Assembly: GCF_003722355.1 (NCBI RefSeq)
Contig: NZ_QWDD01000001.1
Span: forward strand, 1,674,001-1,738,000
Length of the DNA: 64,000 nt
Direction: 5' to 3'
Source of the DNA: Methylocystis hirsuta
GTDB taxonomy: Bacteria; Pseudomonadota; Alphaproteobacteria; Rhizobiales; Beijerinckiaceae
Position numbers and translations under genes: made by a program. Of the stretch, positions 37,596 to 46,726 are shown piece by piece. Within the stretch, counting starts at the first letter, position 1. Every line of letters starts with the position of its first letter. The notes under the pieces are model-generated. The model was given only the letters and a program-made list of their open reading frames with translations, was not told the origin of the DNA and did no database searches.

Positions 37596-38681
37596 ATGGC
37601 TCGAGATTCCGATCCAGCCCCAAAAGGACAAGAGCGGCCTCCCTCCACAATCGAAGAGCTTGATGTGCTCTGGCTTACGGCGGGACTGAGTTGCGACGGC
37701 GACTCGGTCTCAATCACCGCCGCCAGCGAACCGAGCATAGAAGACGTCGTTCTCGGAGCGATCCCCGGCCTACCGAAGGTGCGCTTGCACAATGCAGTGC
37801 TCTCCTACGAAGTGGGCGATGACTTCATGAAGGCGTTCCATCAAGGCGCGCGGGGCGAACTCGAAAACTTCGTGCTTGTGGTCGAAGGCTCCATCCCGAA
37901 CGAGAAGCTCAGCGGCGATGGCTATTGGGCGGCAGTTGGCACCGATGCGGCGACTGGCCAGCCGATCAGAACCACGGAATGGATCGACCGATTAGCGCCC
38001 AAGGCGCTTGCCGTAATCGGCGCCGGTACATGCGCGACATTTGGCGGCATCCACGCGATGAAAGGCAATCCAACCGGTTGCATGGGCCTTCAGGACTATC
38101 TGGGCGCCGAGTGGAAATCAAAAGCCGGTCTGCCAATCGTCAACGTTCCAGGCTGTCCTGTCCAGCCCGACAATTTCATGGAGACATTCCTCTATCTGCT
38201 GCGCCAGCTCGCCGGTCTGGCGCCAATGATTCCTGTCGACGGACACGGCCGTCCGCGCTGGCTGTTTGGTCCCACCGTTCATGAGGGATGCGACCGCGCC
38301 GCTTACTACGAAGAGGCCGATTTCGCGCAAGAGTATGGCTCGCGGAAGTGCCTGGTGAAGATCGGCTGCTGGGGGCCGGTTGTTCAATGCAACGTGCCCA
38401 AGCGGGGTTGGATCGCGGGTCTCGGCGGTTGCCCAAATGTCGGCGGCATCTGCATCGGCTGCACCATGCCCGGCTTTCCCGACAAGTTCATGCCGTTCAT
38501 GGACGAACCGCCCGGCGCCCGCATCTCATCGGTTCTCATCAAGCCTTACGGCGTGCTGATCCGCAATTTGCGGAAAATAACCAATCACACGCTCAACAAG
38601 GAGCCGAAGTGGCGCAACAAGGAGCCGACTTACACAACCGGGTACGATCCTGATCAGCCGAACAAAACTCATCCACTCTAA
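37596..38681 (+). CDS. hhyS: [NiFe]-hydrogenase group 1h small subunit
   Basis: The 361-residue iron-sulfur subunit passes electrons from H2 to the respiratory chain. It matches the high-affinity 'actinobacterial-type' group 1h: LDVLWLTAGLSCDGDSVSITAA, where the usual Cys pair is replaced by SCDGDS (residues 32-37); an aspartate ligand to the proximal cluster is known in this group. VVEGSIPNE, GTCATFGGIHAMKGNPTGCMG, NVPGCPVQPDNF, VHEGCDRAAYYE and GGCPNVGGICIGCTMPGFPDKFMPF supply the other cluster cysteines. There is no Tat signal and no C-terminal membrane helix, as known for group 1h. GAAAGGA precedes the ATG. The large subunit gene follows 17 bases later. Confidence 0.96.
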   Translation: MARDSDPAPKGQERPPSTIEELDVLWLTAGLSCDGDSVSITAASEPSIEDVVLGAIPGLPKVRLHNAVLSYEVGDDFMKAFHQGARGELENFVLVVEGSIPNEKLSGDGYWAAVGTDAATGQPIRTTEWIDRLAPKALAVIGAGTCATFGGIHAMKGNPTGCMGLQDYLGAEWKSKAGLPIVNVPGCPVQPDNFMETFLYLLRQLAGLAPMIPVDGHGRPRWLFGPTVHEGCDRAAYYEEADFAQEYGSRKCLVKIGCWGPVVQCNVPKRGWIAGLGGCPNVGGICIGCTMPGFPDKFMPFMDEPPGARISSVLIKPYGVLIRNLRKITNHTLNKEPKWRNKEPTYTTGYDPDQPNKTHPL

Positions 38682-38698
38682 AGTAAGGGACTGCGATC

Positions 38699-40519
38699 AT
38701 GGTCGACCTTGCAACGCGTCGCTCCGCGTCTCCGAGCCCCCATAAAGCGTCGCCAAATCTTGTCGAGATGAATTGGGATCCGATTACCCGGATCGTCGGC
38801 AGTCTCGGAATTTTCACCAAAATTGATTTCGAAAATCGGCAGGTCGCCGAATGTCACAGCACGTCGTCGATCTTTCGCGGCTACAGCATTTTCATGAAGG
38901 GCAAAGATCCCCGTGATTCCCACTTCATCACCAGTCGCATCTGCGGCATCTGCGGCGACAATCACGCGACGTGCTCGGTCTATGCGCAGAATATGGCCTA
39001 TGGCATCAAGCCGCCGCCGCTCGCCGACTGGATCATCAATCTCGGCGAAGCCGCGGAATATATGTTCGACCACAATATCTTTCAGGACAACCTCGTCGGT
39101 GTCGATTTCTGCGAGCAGATGGTCAAGGAAACCAATCCAAGCGTCTGGGTAAAGGCGCAACGGACCCCGGCGCGGAACTCGGACGCTCATGGCTATCGCA
39201 CGATCGCCGACATCATGACCGCGCTCAATCCTTTTTCCGGCGAATTCTACCGTGAGACATTGATTGTGAGTCGTTACACGCGTGAGATGTTCAGCCTGAT
39301 GGAGGGGCGCCATGTGCACCCCTCCACTCTTTATCCGGGCGGCGTCGGCACCGTCCCGTCGAACCAGCTCTTCACCGAATATCTCACACGACTCGTACGC
39401 TACGCCGAATTCATGAAAAAATGCGTGCCGCTGCACGATGATTTGTTCGACTTCTTTTACGAAGCGCTGCCGGGTTACGAGGAAGTCGGACGTCGACGAA
39501 TTCTGCTGGGGTGCTGGGGCGCGTTTCAGGACCCGAACCATTGCGACTACAATTATAAACATATGACCGACTGGGGCCGGAAGATGTTCGTCACCCCGGG
39601 CGTTGTCGTCGACGGCAAGCTTGTCACGACCGACCTCGTCGACATCAATTTGCAGATTCGCATATTGCGCGGGCAGTCCTACTACGACGACTGGGACAAT
39701 TGTGAAACCTTCGTCAAGACGGATCCGCTGGGCAATCCGGTCGATCAGAAGCATCCGTGGAATCAGACGACCATCCCGAGGCCGCAGAAGCGCGACTTCG
39801 ACAAGAACTATTCCTGGGTCATGTGTCCGCGCTGGCTCGACAAGAGCAGCGGAGATCATCTGCCGCTCGACACCGGCGGAGGCGCCTTCGCGCGTCTGTT
39901 CTCCACGGCGCTGGCAGGGCTCGTCGACATGAACGGCTATGTCAAAGCCACGGGCGACAGCGTGAAGATTAATCTCCCCAAGACGGCGCTCAAACCTGCG
40001 GTGGAGTTTGAATGGAAGGTCCCAAAGTGGAGCAACGCGATCGAACGCGATCGGGCGCGCACCTATTTTCAAGCCTACTGCGCCGCTGCGGCATATTACT
40101 TCCTGGAGCAGGCCTTCTCTGAGATTCAGGCGGGCCGCACAAAGACCTTTACGCCATTCGAGGTTCCGGATGAGGCGATCGGCTGTGGCTTCCACGAGGC
40201 GGTGCGCGGCGTGCTGTCGCATCATCTCGTCATAAAAGACAAGAAGATCGCCAATTATCATCCCTATCCGCCGACGCCGTGGAACGCGACGCCGCGAGAC
40301 GATTTCGGAACGCCGGGGCCTTACGAGGACGCGGTTCAGAACACGCCGATCTTCGAAGAGAATGGTCCGGACAAGTTTAAGGGCATCGACATCATGCGCG
40401 CGGTGCGCAGTTTCGATCCCTGTCTGCCATGCGGCGTGCATATGTATGTGGGCGGCGGCAAGACCGTTAAGACCACGCACTCGCCCATGTTCGGCGCCTC
40501 GCGAAAGCCGTCGCCATGA
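38699..40519 (+). CDS. hhyL: [NiFe]-hydrogenase group 1h large subunit
   Basis: The 606-residue catalytic subunit carries the Ni-Fe(CN)2CO site. The L1 motif is SRICGICGDNHATC (Cys82 and Cys85); the L2 motif is DPCLPCGVH (Cys575, Cys578, His581). Beyond His581 is a 25-residue tail beginning MYVGGGKTVK that a maturation protease should remove. The L1/L2 forms are those of group 1h rather than the membrane-bound HupL type. The stop overlaps the next gene start (ATGA), beginning a tightly packed accessory block. Confidence 0.97.
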   Translation: MVDLATRRSASPSPHKASPNLVEMNWDPITRIVGSLGIFTKIDFENRQVAECHSTSSIFRGYSIFMKGKDPRDSHFITSRICGICGDNHATCSVYAQNMAYGIKPPPLADWIINLGEAAEYMFDHNIFQDNLVGVDFCEQMVKETNPSVWVKAQRTPARNSDAHGYRTIADIMTALNPFSGEFYRETLIVSRYTREMFSLMEGRHVHPSTLYPGGVGTVPSNQLFTEYLTRLVRYAEFMKKCVPLHDDLFDFFYEALPGYEEVGRRRILLGCWGAFQDPNHCDYNYKHMTDWGRKMFVTPGVVVDGKLVTTDLVDINLQIRILRGQSYYDDWDNCETFVKTDPLGNPVDQKHPWNQTTIPRPQKRDFDKNYSWVMCPRWLDKSSGDHLPLDTGGGAFARLFSTALAGLVDMNGYVKATGDSVKINLPKTALKPAVEFEWKVPKWSNAIERDRARTYFQAYCAAAAYYFLEQAFSEIQAGRTKTFTPFEVPDEAIGCGFHEAVRGVLSHHLVIKDKKIANYHPYPPTPWNATPRDDFGTPGPYEDAVQNTPIFEENGPDKFKGIDIMRAVRSFDPCLPCGVHMYVGGGKTVKTTHSPMFGASRKPSP

Positions 40520-41037
40520 GCGGAGAAGCGCGCGAGACGGAGGCGCTGGAGCAGTCACTGGCCCGGCTGGAAAGGCTGACGGCCGCGCTCGAGGGGATCG
40601 CGGACGGGACGGGGCGGGAGGCGGCGCGTGAGTTGCTGGCGCTCGTGCTCGATTTGCACGCGCGCTCGCTGGCGCGACTCAGCACAATCATTGCAGCATC
40701 GGACGATAGCGCCGCCATACTCGAGAAGATCGTCGAGGATCGGGCCCTTCGGGCAATATTGCTCCTCCACGGGCTACATCCGCATAGCGTGGAGGATCGT
40801 CTACAGGATGTTGTCGCGCGCATGCAGCCACAATGGAGCGCGCGCGGCCTCCATGTGAGCCTCATGAGCGCGAGTAAAGCCTTTGCAATGGTTCAGCTGC
40901 AAAGGAATGGCGTTGCTGAGCCTACCGACCAGTTGCGGCTGGAAATCGAGAACGCTCTCACCGACGCGGCGCCGGACCTCGACGATATTTTGATCGAAAT
41001 GGACATGACAGCCTTTTACGTCGAAACCGCCGCCTAG
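40516..41037 (+). CDS. Hydrogenase-associated protein, NifU C-terminal-like without cysteines
   Basis: The 173-residue protein has a helical N-terminal half and a second half (about 90-165, VARMQPQWSARGLHVSLMSA through LRLEIENALTDAAPDLDDIL) whose secondary structure pattern resembles the NifU C-terminal (Nfu) domain. The CxxC pair that binds an iron-sulfur cluster in Nfu is absent. A role as a scaffold or chaperone for the hydrogenase's iron-sulfur subunit is inferred only from position. It overlaps hhyL by four bases. Confidence 0.6.
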   Translation: MSGEARETEALEQSLARLERLTAALEGIADGTGREAARELLALVLDLHARSLARLSTIIAASDDSAAILEKIVEDRALRAILLLHGLHPHSVEDRLQDVVARMQPQWSARGLHVSLMSASKAFAMVQLQRNGVAEPTDQLRLEIENALTDAAPDLDDILIEMDMTAFYVETAA

Positions 41038-41057
41038 AGACAAAGAGGCGCGAGAGC

Positions 41058-41681
41058 ATGGAAAGAATAGAATCGGGGAATTGGGCGTCTCGGCTGCGGC
41101 GCTTCGTGTGCGCGACGGAAGGAGAGCATTGCGAGTTCTGCTCGAAGGCCATCAATTCCCGGCACGCGCATTTGGTTGAGCGCGCGACGCGAAAGTTCTT
41201 TTGCGCTTGTCCCCAATGTGCGTTCCTCTTGGGCGGGGGAGAGCGTTTTGCCGCCTTGCGCGCACGTGCCGATGCGCTGCACGACGTCGATCTGAGCGAC
41301 GTCGAATGGGAGGGGTTTCGCATCCCAATTGATCTCGCATTCGTGTTCCACAGCACGCCGGCGCAGGGTCCGGTGGCGATCTATCCAGGTCCGGCCGGAG
41401 CGATCGAGTCTCCTTTTGCCGCCGATGGCTGGTCGCGACTGATCGCGGCCAATCCGATGTTGGCCGACCTTGATCCGGACGTTGAGGCGTTGCTCGTCAA
41501 TCGAATGAATGGCGCACGGGAATACTATCTCGTTTCGATTGATCGCTGCTATGCGCTCATTGGGCTGATCCGTAAGCATTGGCACGGATTGTCGGGCGGC
41601 GCAGAGGTCTGGGAGGCTGTTCGCGACTATTTTGGGACGCTGCGAGACGACGTCGAGACGAAGGACAGGGTTCATGGTTGA
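41058..41681 (+). CDS. DUF5947 family hydrogenase-cluster protein
   Basis: The 207-residue protein has CEFCSKAINSRHAHLVERATRKFFCACPQCAFLL near its N-terminus: CxxC and CxCPxC groups plus histidine, suggesting a zinc or iron-sulfur site. The rest, with VEWEGFRIPIDLAFVFHST and MNGAREYYLVSIDRCYALIGLIRKHWHGLSGG, matches a family found beside group 1h hydrogenases. Function is unknown. It overlaps the next gene by eight bases. Confidence 0.78.
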   Translation: MERIESGNWASRLRRFVCATEGEHCEFCSKAINSRHAHLVERATRKFFCACPQCAFLLGGGERFAALRARADALHDVDLSDVEWEGFRIPIDLAFVFHSTPAQGPVAIYPGPAGAIESPFAADGWSRLIAANPMLADLDPDVEALLVNRMNGAREYYLVSIDRCYALIGLIRKHWHGLSGGAEVWEAVRDYFGTLRDDVETKDRVHG

Positions 41682-42321
41682 TCTCGACTTTCGCATCGAC
41701 GACGTCAAAGTCGAGAAATATTCGGCGGCGCCGCTGCTGCTGTTTGCGTTGCATGTCGTAAACAAGACGCCGGATCTGCCCGTTCTCAACGTGATGTTGA
41801 ACTGCCAGATCCGCATCGAGCCTGTGCGGCGGCGCTACGACGGCGATGAGCACGATCGGCTTTCCGATCTCTTTGGTCATCCGTCGCGCTGGGGCGAGAC
41901 GATGCGGAGTTTCCTTTGGACGCACGCGAGCGTTTCCGTCCCCGCCGTCAACGCTGAGCGCATGATCGATCTGCCGGCGCCTTGCAGCTATGACTTCAAC
42001 ATTGCAGCGACGAAATATTTTCATGGCCTGGAGCAGGGCGACGTTCCGCTCCATTTTCTGTTCAGCGGTTCTATTTTTTACCGCGACAGCGAAGGCAGAT
42101 TGCAGATCGAGCAGGTCGCTTGGAGCAAGGAATGCGCGTATCGCCTGCCCTTAAGCGTATGGCGCGCGATGATGGAGCATTACTATCCGCAGAGCATGTG
42201 GCTCTGTCTGCATCGCGACGCTTTTGACGACCTGGACCGGTACCGGCGCCGGCAAGGACTTCCGACATTTGAACGCGCCTTGCGGGCGCTACTCGAAGCC
42301 AACGCGGCGGAGGCGACATGA
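41674..42321 (+). CDS. DUF6084 family hydrogenase-cluster protein
   Basis: The 215-residue protein starts MVDLDFRIDDVKVEKYSAAPLLLFALHVVN. Later it has RWGETMRSFLWTHASVSVPAV, LPAPCSYDFNIAATKYFHGL and VAWSKECAYRLPLSVWRAMMEHYYP. This is a soluble protein family known only from group 1h-type gene clusters; a beta-rich N-terminal half is likely. ATG 41674 lies inside the end of the preceding gene; the next start overlaps its stop. Confidence 0.78.
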   Translation: MVDLDFRIDDVKVEKYSAAPLLLFALHVVNKTPDLPVLNVMLNCQIRIEPVRRRYDGDEHDRLSDLFGHPSRWGETMRSFLWTHASVSVPAVNAERMIDLPAPCSYDFNIAATKYFHGLEQGDVPLHFLFSGSIFYRDSEGRLQIEQVAWSKECAYRLPLSVWRAMMEHYYPQSMWLCLHRDAFDDLDRYRRRQGLPTFERALRALLEANAAEAT

Positions 42322-43676
42322 AACTCGACTCCATCAGAGCGATCGCGAACGCCGTTTTTTACGAGGGCTACATCCTTTATCCCTATCGGCCATCGTCAAT
42401 AAAGAATCGTCAGCGCTGGACGATCGGCGGCGTCTTTCCGAAGGCGTTCGATCAACAGGGCGACGCCTCGCGCATGGAGACGCAGGTTCTCTTGCGGGGC
42501 GGTGAGCAGGCGGCGTTCAACGTCCATTTTCGATTCCTGCAGGTCATGACGCGCGAGGTCGGACAGCTGGTGACGCCGGCGCAGGAGCTTCCGGAAGAGG
42601 GCGAACCGGCGCTGACGCGTGTTCCGAGCCTCAACGTCGACGGTCGGGAGTTGCTGGCCTGGGAGGAGGCGATCGAACGGGAGATCGCCTTAGGGCCGCT
42701 GCGGCCGGCAGATATTCAAGAGGTAGCGACTGTCTTGCCGTTCCGCTTCGAAGGCGCGCGCGAAGTGGAGCCGGTTCGCGCCAAAGACGGCTGCATCGCC
42801 GCCGTGCTCATCCGCACGTCGCACAAGATTCAGGGCGTCATCGACGTGAAGGCGCAGAGGCTCGCGACTGATGTGTGGAAGCTGACGATAGGAATCGACA
42901 ACGTTACGCCATTTGCGGAAGTTGATCGCGAAGCACGTGCAGCCGCGCAACTTCGCGCCTTTGCGTCGACCCATGCAATCCTCACGGTTGAAGATGGCGC
43001 GTTCGTCTCGTTGCTCGATCCTGCGGACGATCTGCGGGAGGCTGCGGCGCAGTGCCGAAATGTCGGCGCTTTTCCAGTGCTGGTCGGGGGCCAAGACAAC
43101 AGCGCCATGCTCGCTTCGCCGATCATCCTCTATGATCATCCGGCGATCGCGCCGGAAAGTCCTGGCGACCTCTTCGACGGCACTGAAATCGACGAAATCC
43201 TGACGCTTCGCATCCTCGCGATGACCGACGCCGAAAAACGCGAGATGGCGTCTGTCGACGCCCGTGCGCGCGCGCTTCTGGAGCGCACACATGCATTGAC
43301 CGCCGAAGACATGGCGCGGCTTCATGGCGTCATGCGCGATCACCCCTCTCAGGGCAGCCAGATCGAACCACCGCCGATGGGCAGGGACCATGAGAAGCCT
43401 CGCCTCGTTTCGCTGCTCGATAGCGGACGCAGTCTATGTGTCGGCGCCCGCGTGCGGCTACGTCCAAAATCGGGCGGCGACATTATGGATATCGCGCTGA
43501 AAGACAAGATCGCCGTCGTCGAGGCGATCGAGCGCGATTTCGAGGACCGGATCCATGTCGCGGTGACTTTAATTGACGATCCGGGCCGGGATCTCGGCGC
43601 GGCAGGCTTTCCCGGACATCGTTTCTTTTTTAGTCAGGATGAGATCGAGCCGATTGCTGCGGGAGATGGGCCATGA
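42318..43676 (+). CDS. Conserved hydrogenase-cluster protein of unknown function
   Basis: The 452-residue protein begins MKLDSIRAIANAVFYEGYIL and has no recognised catalytic motif. Segments such as FPVLVGGQDNSAMLASPIILYDHPAIAPESPGDLFDGTEIDEIL and VRLRPKSGGDIMDIALKDKIAVVEAIERDFEDRIHVAVTL suggest a multi-domain protein, the last part resembling a small beta-barrel. Related proteins occupy the same place in other group 1h loci, between DUF6084 and the protease, so it likely takes part in assembly of this enzyme. Overlaps on both sides (ATGA). Confidence 0.7.
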   Translation: MKLDSIRAIANAVFYEGYILYPYRPSSIKNRQRWTIGGVFPKAFDQQGDASRMETQVLLRGGEQAAFNVHFRFLQVMTREVGQLVTPAQELPEEGEPALTRVPSLNVDGRELLAWEEAIEREIALGPLRPADIQEVATVLPFRFEGAREVEPVRAKDGCIAAVLIRTSHKIQGVIDVKAQRLATDVWKLTIGIDNVTPFAEVDREARAAAQLRAFASTHAILTVEDGAFVSLLDPADDLREAAAQCRNVGAFPVLVGGQDNSAMLASPIILYDHPAIAPESPGDLFDGTEIDEILTLRILAMTDAEKREMASVDARARALLERTHALTAEDMARLHGVMRDHPSQGSQIEPPPMGRDHEKPRLVSLLDSGRSLCVGARVRLRPKSGGDIMDIALKDKIAVVEAIERDFEDRIHVAVTLIDDPGRDLGAAGFPGHRFFFSQDEIEPIAAGDGP

Positions 43677-44161
43677 CCTCGATCCTCGTCGCCGGCGTCG
43701 GCAACATCTTTAATGGCGATGACGCCTTCGGAGTCGAAGTGGCGCGCCAGCTCTCGCAGGTCGCGCTCCCGGACGGCGTAAGAGTGATCGATTTCGGCAT
43801 TCGCGGAATCGATCTCACCTACGCGCTGATGGATGGCTATGACGCCGTGATTCTCGTCGACGCGGCGCAGCGGGGGCATGCGCCGGGCGTCGTCTCAGTG
43901 GTCGAGCCAGACCCAATCGAGGCGGGAGACTCTAGACCCGAGGATCTGGCGCTTTCGCCGCACGAGCTGGACCCCGCGAAAGTTCTTCGTCTCGCGTCGG
44001 CGCTCGGCGGAAACTGTCGGCGCGTGCTTCTGGTCGCCTGCGAACCCCTGACGCTTGGCGGCGAGGAAGGCGTCATGGGTTTGAGCGAGCCTGTCACGGC
44101 GGCGGTGGCTGTCGCCGCCGAGACGGTGGAAGAGCTGATCGATGGAATGATGGCGGCGTAA
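43673..44161 (+). CDS. Hydrogenase maturation protease
   Basis: The 162-residue endopeptidase belongs to the HyaD/HybD family, which cuts the large subunit's C-terminal tail once nickel is in place. It has ILVAGVGNIFNGDDAFGVEVARQL at the N-terminus, ILVDAAQRG around residue 60, and a His in LSPHELDPAKVL, matching the three nickel-sensing positions (acid, Asp, His) of HybD. It should act after His581 of the large subunit encoded upstream. Confidence 0.92.
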   Translation: MTSILVAGVGNIFNGDDAFGVEVARQLSQVALPDGVRVIDFGIRGIDLTYALMDGYDAVILVDAAQRGHAPGVVSVVEPDPIEAGDSRPEDLALSPHELDPAKVLRLASALGGNCRRVLLVACEPLTLGGEEGVMGLSEPVTAAVAVAAETVEELIDGMMAA

Positions 44162-44210
44162 CATGGCGCAATTCGCGCTCGCGTCGCGTATCGGTAAAGG
44201 GAGAAACGTC

Positions 44211-44318
44211 ATGAGCGGATGGGAGATTACAGGAATCATCCTGGGGATTATCATCCTCATATTGCTCGTCATCAACGCGAAGGATCTTTGGCGCTATATC
44301 AAAATCAGCAACATGTGA
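44211..44318 (+). CDS. Small single-helix membrane protein, DUF6893-like
   Basis: This 35-codon gene reads MSGWEITGIILGIIIL, then LILLVINAKDLWRYIKISNM. AAAGGGAGA sits upstream of ATG 44211. The layout, one N-terminal membrane helix followed by a short basic tail with RYI/RYL, resembles the small protein found after the protease gene in other group 1h loci (DUF6893). It could anchor the enzyme, which lacks its own membrane segment. An in-frame ATG at 44163 exists but has no ribosome site. Confidence 0.7.
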   Translation: MSGWEITGIILGIIILILLVINAKDLWRYIKISNM

Positions 44319-44332
44319 GGCTGACAGCGATC

Positions 44333-46726
44333 ATGAGTTTTGCGGCGGTAGAGCCATCGCAGGCGCTCGAATTTCGAGTGCGCGGTCGCGTTCAGGGCGT
44401 CGGCTTTCGCCCGACTGTCTGGCGCATGGCGCGCGAACTAGGGCTTGCCGGCGAGGTTCTCAACGACGGCGAGGGCGTATTGGTGCGCGTCGGCGGCGCC
44501 CAGTCGCGGATCGCCGCGCTGCTTCGACGAATCGAACGGGACGCGCCGCCGCTCGCGCGTATCGACAGCATTGAAAGGCGGCGCTACAGCGGCCGGCTCC
44601 CACAGGAGTTCCGTATCGCCGAGAGCATCGGCGGACCCGCCCGGACACAAGTCGCGCCCGATGCCGCGCTCTGCGGCGCATGCGCAGCGGAGCTACGCGA
44701 TCCGGACGAACGCCGCTATCGCTATCCGTTCACGAATTGCACCCATTGCGGACCGCGCCTCAGCATTGTGACGGCCATTCCCTATGACCGCGCGACGACG
44801 ACGATGTCGCCCTTCGCCTTGTGCGCGGCGTGTGAGGCGGAATATCGCAATCCGAATGATCGCCGTTTTCACGCAGAAGCGGTGGCCTGCCCATCATGCG
44901 GGCCGAACGCGTCGCTCGTTGCCTTCGGGCGAGCGGGAGCGCCGCGCGACGGCGACGCGGTCAAACTTGCCGCTGGGCTTATAGCTCGGGGCGATATCAT
45001 CGCCGTCAAAGGACTCGGCGGCTATCATCTTGCTTGTGACGCAGCCAATCCCGAGGCCGTTGCGCGCCTGCGGCGGCTGAAACGTCGTGACGCAAAGCCC
45101 TTCGCGCTGATGGCGCGCGATCTTGATGTCATAAGGCGATACTGCGCAATCGACGCCGTCGAGGAGCGCGAACTCACAAGCGTCAAGGCGCCGATCGTGC
45201 TGCTACGCGCGACAGGTCCGGAGCGCTTGCCTGAAGCCGTCGCGCCCGGACTTGACACGCTCGGCTTCATGCTGCCGACGACGCCGCTGCATCTGCTGCT
45301 CGTCGATCAGTTCGAACATCCGCTCGTGACGACGAGCGGCAATATTTCGGATGAACCCGCAGTCGTCGACGACACGGAGGCGTACCGACAGCTTGCCGAA
45401 ATCGCCTCCTTCGCATTGACGCATGATCGCGCTATCGCCAATCGCGTTGACGACTCGGTCGTGCGTGTGATGGGCGGGCGATCGCGCGTTCTTCGCCGCG
45501 CCCGCGGCTATGCGCCCGCGCCGCTGCGGTTGCCGAGCGGCTTCGAGAATGCGCCCGACCTGTTGGCGATGGGCGGAGAGCTCAAGGCCACCTTCTGCCT
45601 GGTCAAGGACGGTCAGGCGATCCTGTCGCAGCATCAGGGCGATCTCGAGAACGCGGCGACGTTAGATGATTACGAAAAAAATCTCGCGCTCTATCGGAGC
45701 CTGTTCGATCACGCGCCGTCGGCGATCGTCGTCGATCGGCATCCGGAATATCTGTCGTCGAAAATCGGACGTGCAGAAGCCGAAAGACGCGGCGCGCCGC
45801 TGATCGAGGTTCAACACCATCACGCCCATGTCGCCGCCTGCCTTGCTGAGAACGGCCGACCGCTCGATGCGTCGCCGGCGCTCGGGATCGTGCTCGATGG
45901 ATTGGGCTTTGGCGACGACGGCGCGATATGGGGCGGAGAATTTCTGCTCGCCGATTATCTCGGCTATCAGCGGCTGGCGCGGTTGAAGCCGGTCGCCATG
46001 GCTGGCGGCGCACAGGCCGTGCGCGAACCGTGGCGAAACCTCTATGCGCATCTCAAGGCCGTGGGCGGGTTCGATGCGACTCCTTCTGCGTCCGGCGATT
46101 GGAGCGCCTTGAACGGCAAACCGCTTGCCACGATCGACCGGATGATCGAGCAGGACTTCAATTCGCCGGTCGCCTCCTCGTGCGGACGGCTGTTCGATGC
46201 GGTCGCCGCCGCGCTCGGCGTCTGCGCCGATCGTCAGGCCTACGAGGGCGAAGCGGCGGCGCGTCTCGAGGCTCTTGCGGCCGCGGCGCCAAACGAGACG
46301 CGCGGCTATGCGCTTAGGATTTCCGAGTCCGAACTCATCGACATCGATGCGGCGCCGATGTGGCGCGCAATTTTCGAAGACCTCCGGCAAGGCGTTTCGG
46401 CGCAGACCATTGCGCGCCGGTTTCACCTCGGTCTGGCTCAGTCGATCACTGAAGTCGCCATCCGACTGGCGGCCGCGCGACGCTTCGAAACAGTGGCGTT
46501 GTCGGGCGGCTGCTTCCAGAACCGCCTGCTTTTCGAAAACGTCTACGACGGTTTGTGCGAGGCTGGCTTCACGGTGCTCACACATGCTGACGCGCCCGCC
46601 AATGATGGCGGGCTCTCGCTTGGTCAGGCCGCCATCGGCGCCGCGCATCTGATGAGAACCGACATGACAAGAGATGGAAAGGACGGCGCATGTGCCTCGG
46701 CATTCCCGGCTGCATCGTCAGCATAG
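44333..46726 (+). CDS. hypF: Carbamoyltransferase HypF
   Basis: The 797-residue maturation factor makes the cyanide ligand precursor from carbamoyl phosphate. It has an acylphosphatase domain (FRVRGRVQGVGFRPTVWRMA), two zinc fingers (CGACAAEL...CTHCGP and CAACEAEY...CPSCGP), a YrdC-like domain (IIAVKGLGGYHLACDA, LTSVKAPIVLL) and a Kae1-like domain (VQHHHAHVAACLAENG, LDGLGFGDDGAIWGGEFLL, LSGGCFQNRLL). The frame's first 38 codons precede a better ATG at 44333. The last 37 bases overlap hypC, a larger overlap than elsewhere in the operon. Confidence 0.96.
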   Translation: MSFAAVEPSQALEFRVRGRVQGVGFRPTVWRMARELGLAGEVLNDGEGVLVRVGGAQSRIAALLRRIERDAPPLARIDSIERRRYSGRLPQEFRIAESIGGPARTQVAPDAALCGACAAELRDPDERRYRYPFTNCTHCGPRLSIVTAIPYDRATTTMSPFALCAACEAEYRNPNDRRFHAEAVACPSCGPNASLVAFGRAGAPRDGDAVKLAAGLIARGDIIAVKGLGGYHLACDAANPEAVARLRRLKRRDAKPFALMARDLDVIRRYCAIDAVEERELTSVKAPIVLLRATGPERLPEAVAPGLDTLGFMLPTTPLHLLLVDQFEHPLVTTSGNISDEPAVVDDTEAYRQLAEIASFALTHDRAIANRVDDSVVRVMGGRSRVLRRARGYAPAPLRLPSGFENAPDLLAMGGELKATFCLVKDGQAILSQHQGDLENAATLDDYEKNLALYRSLFDHAPSAIVVDRHPEYLSSKIGRAEAERRGAPLIEVQHHHAHVAACLAENGRPLDASPALGIVLDGLGFGDDGAIWGGEFLLADYLGYQRLARLKPVAMAGGAQAVREPWRNLYAHLKAVGGFDATPSASGDWSALNGKPLATIDRMIEQDFNSPVASSCGRLFDAVAAALGVCADRQAYEGEAAARLEALAAAAPNETRGYALRISESELIDIDAAPMWRAIFEDLRQGVSAQTIARRFHLGLAQSITEVAIRLAAARRFETVALSGGCFQNRLLFENVYDGLCEAGFTVLTHADAPANDGGLSLGQAAIGAAHLMRTDMTRDGKDGACASAFPAASSA

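Noticed and set aside
38678..40558. Very long open frame on the minus strand opposite hhyL
   Set aside because: It is the mirror of a high-GC coding sequence; the plus strand encodes an unmistakable hydrogenase large subunit, and the antisense product has no domain.
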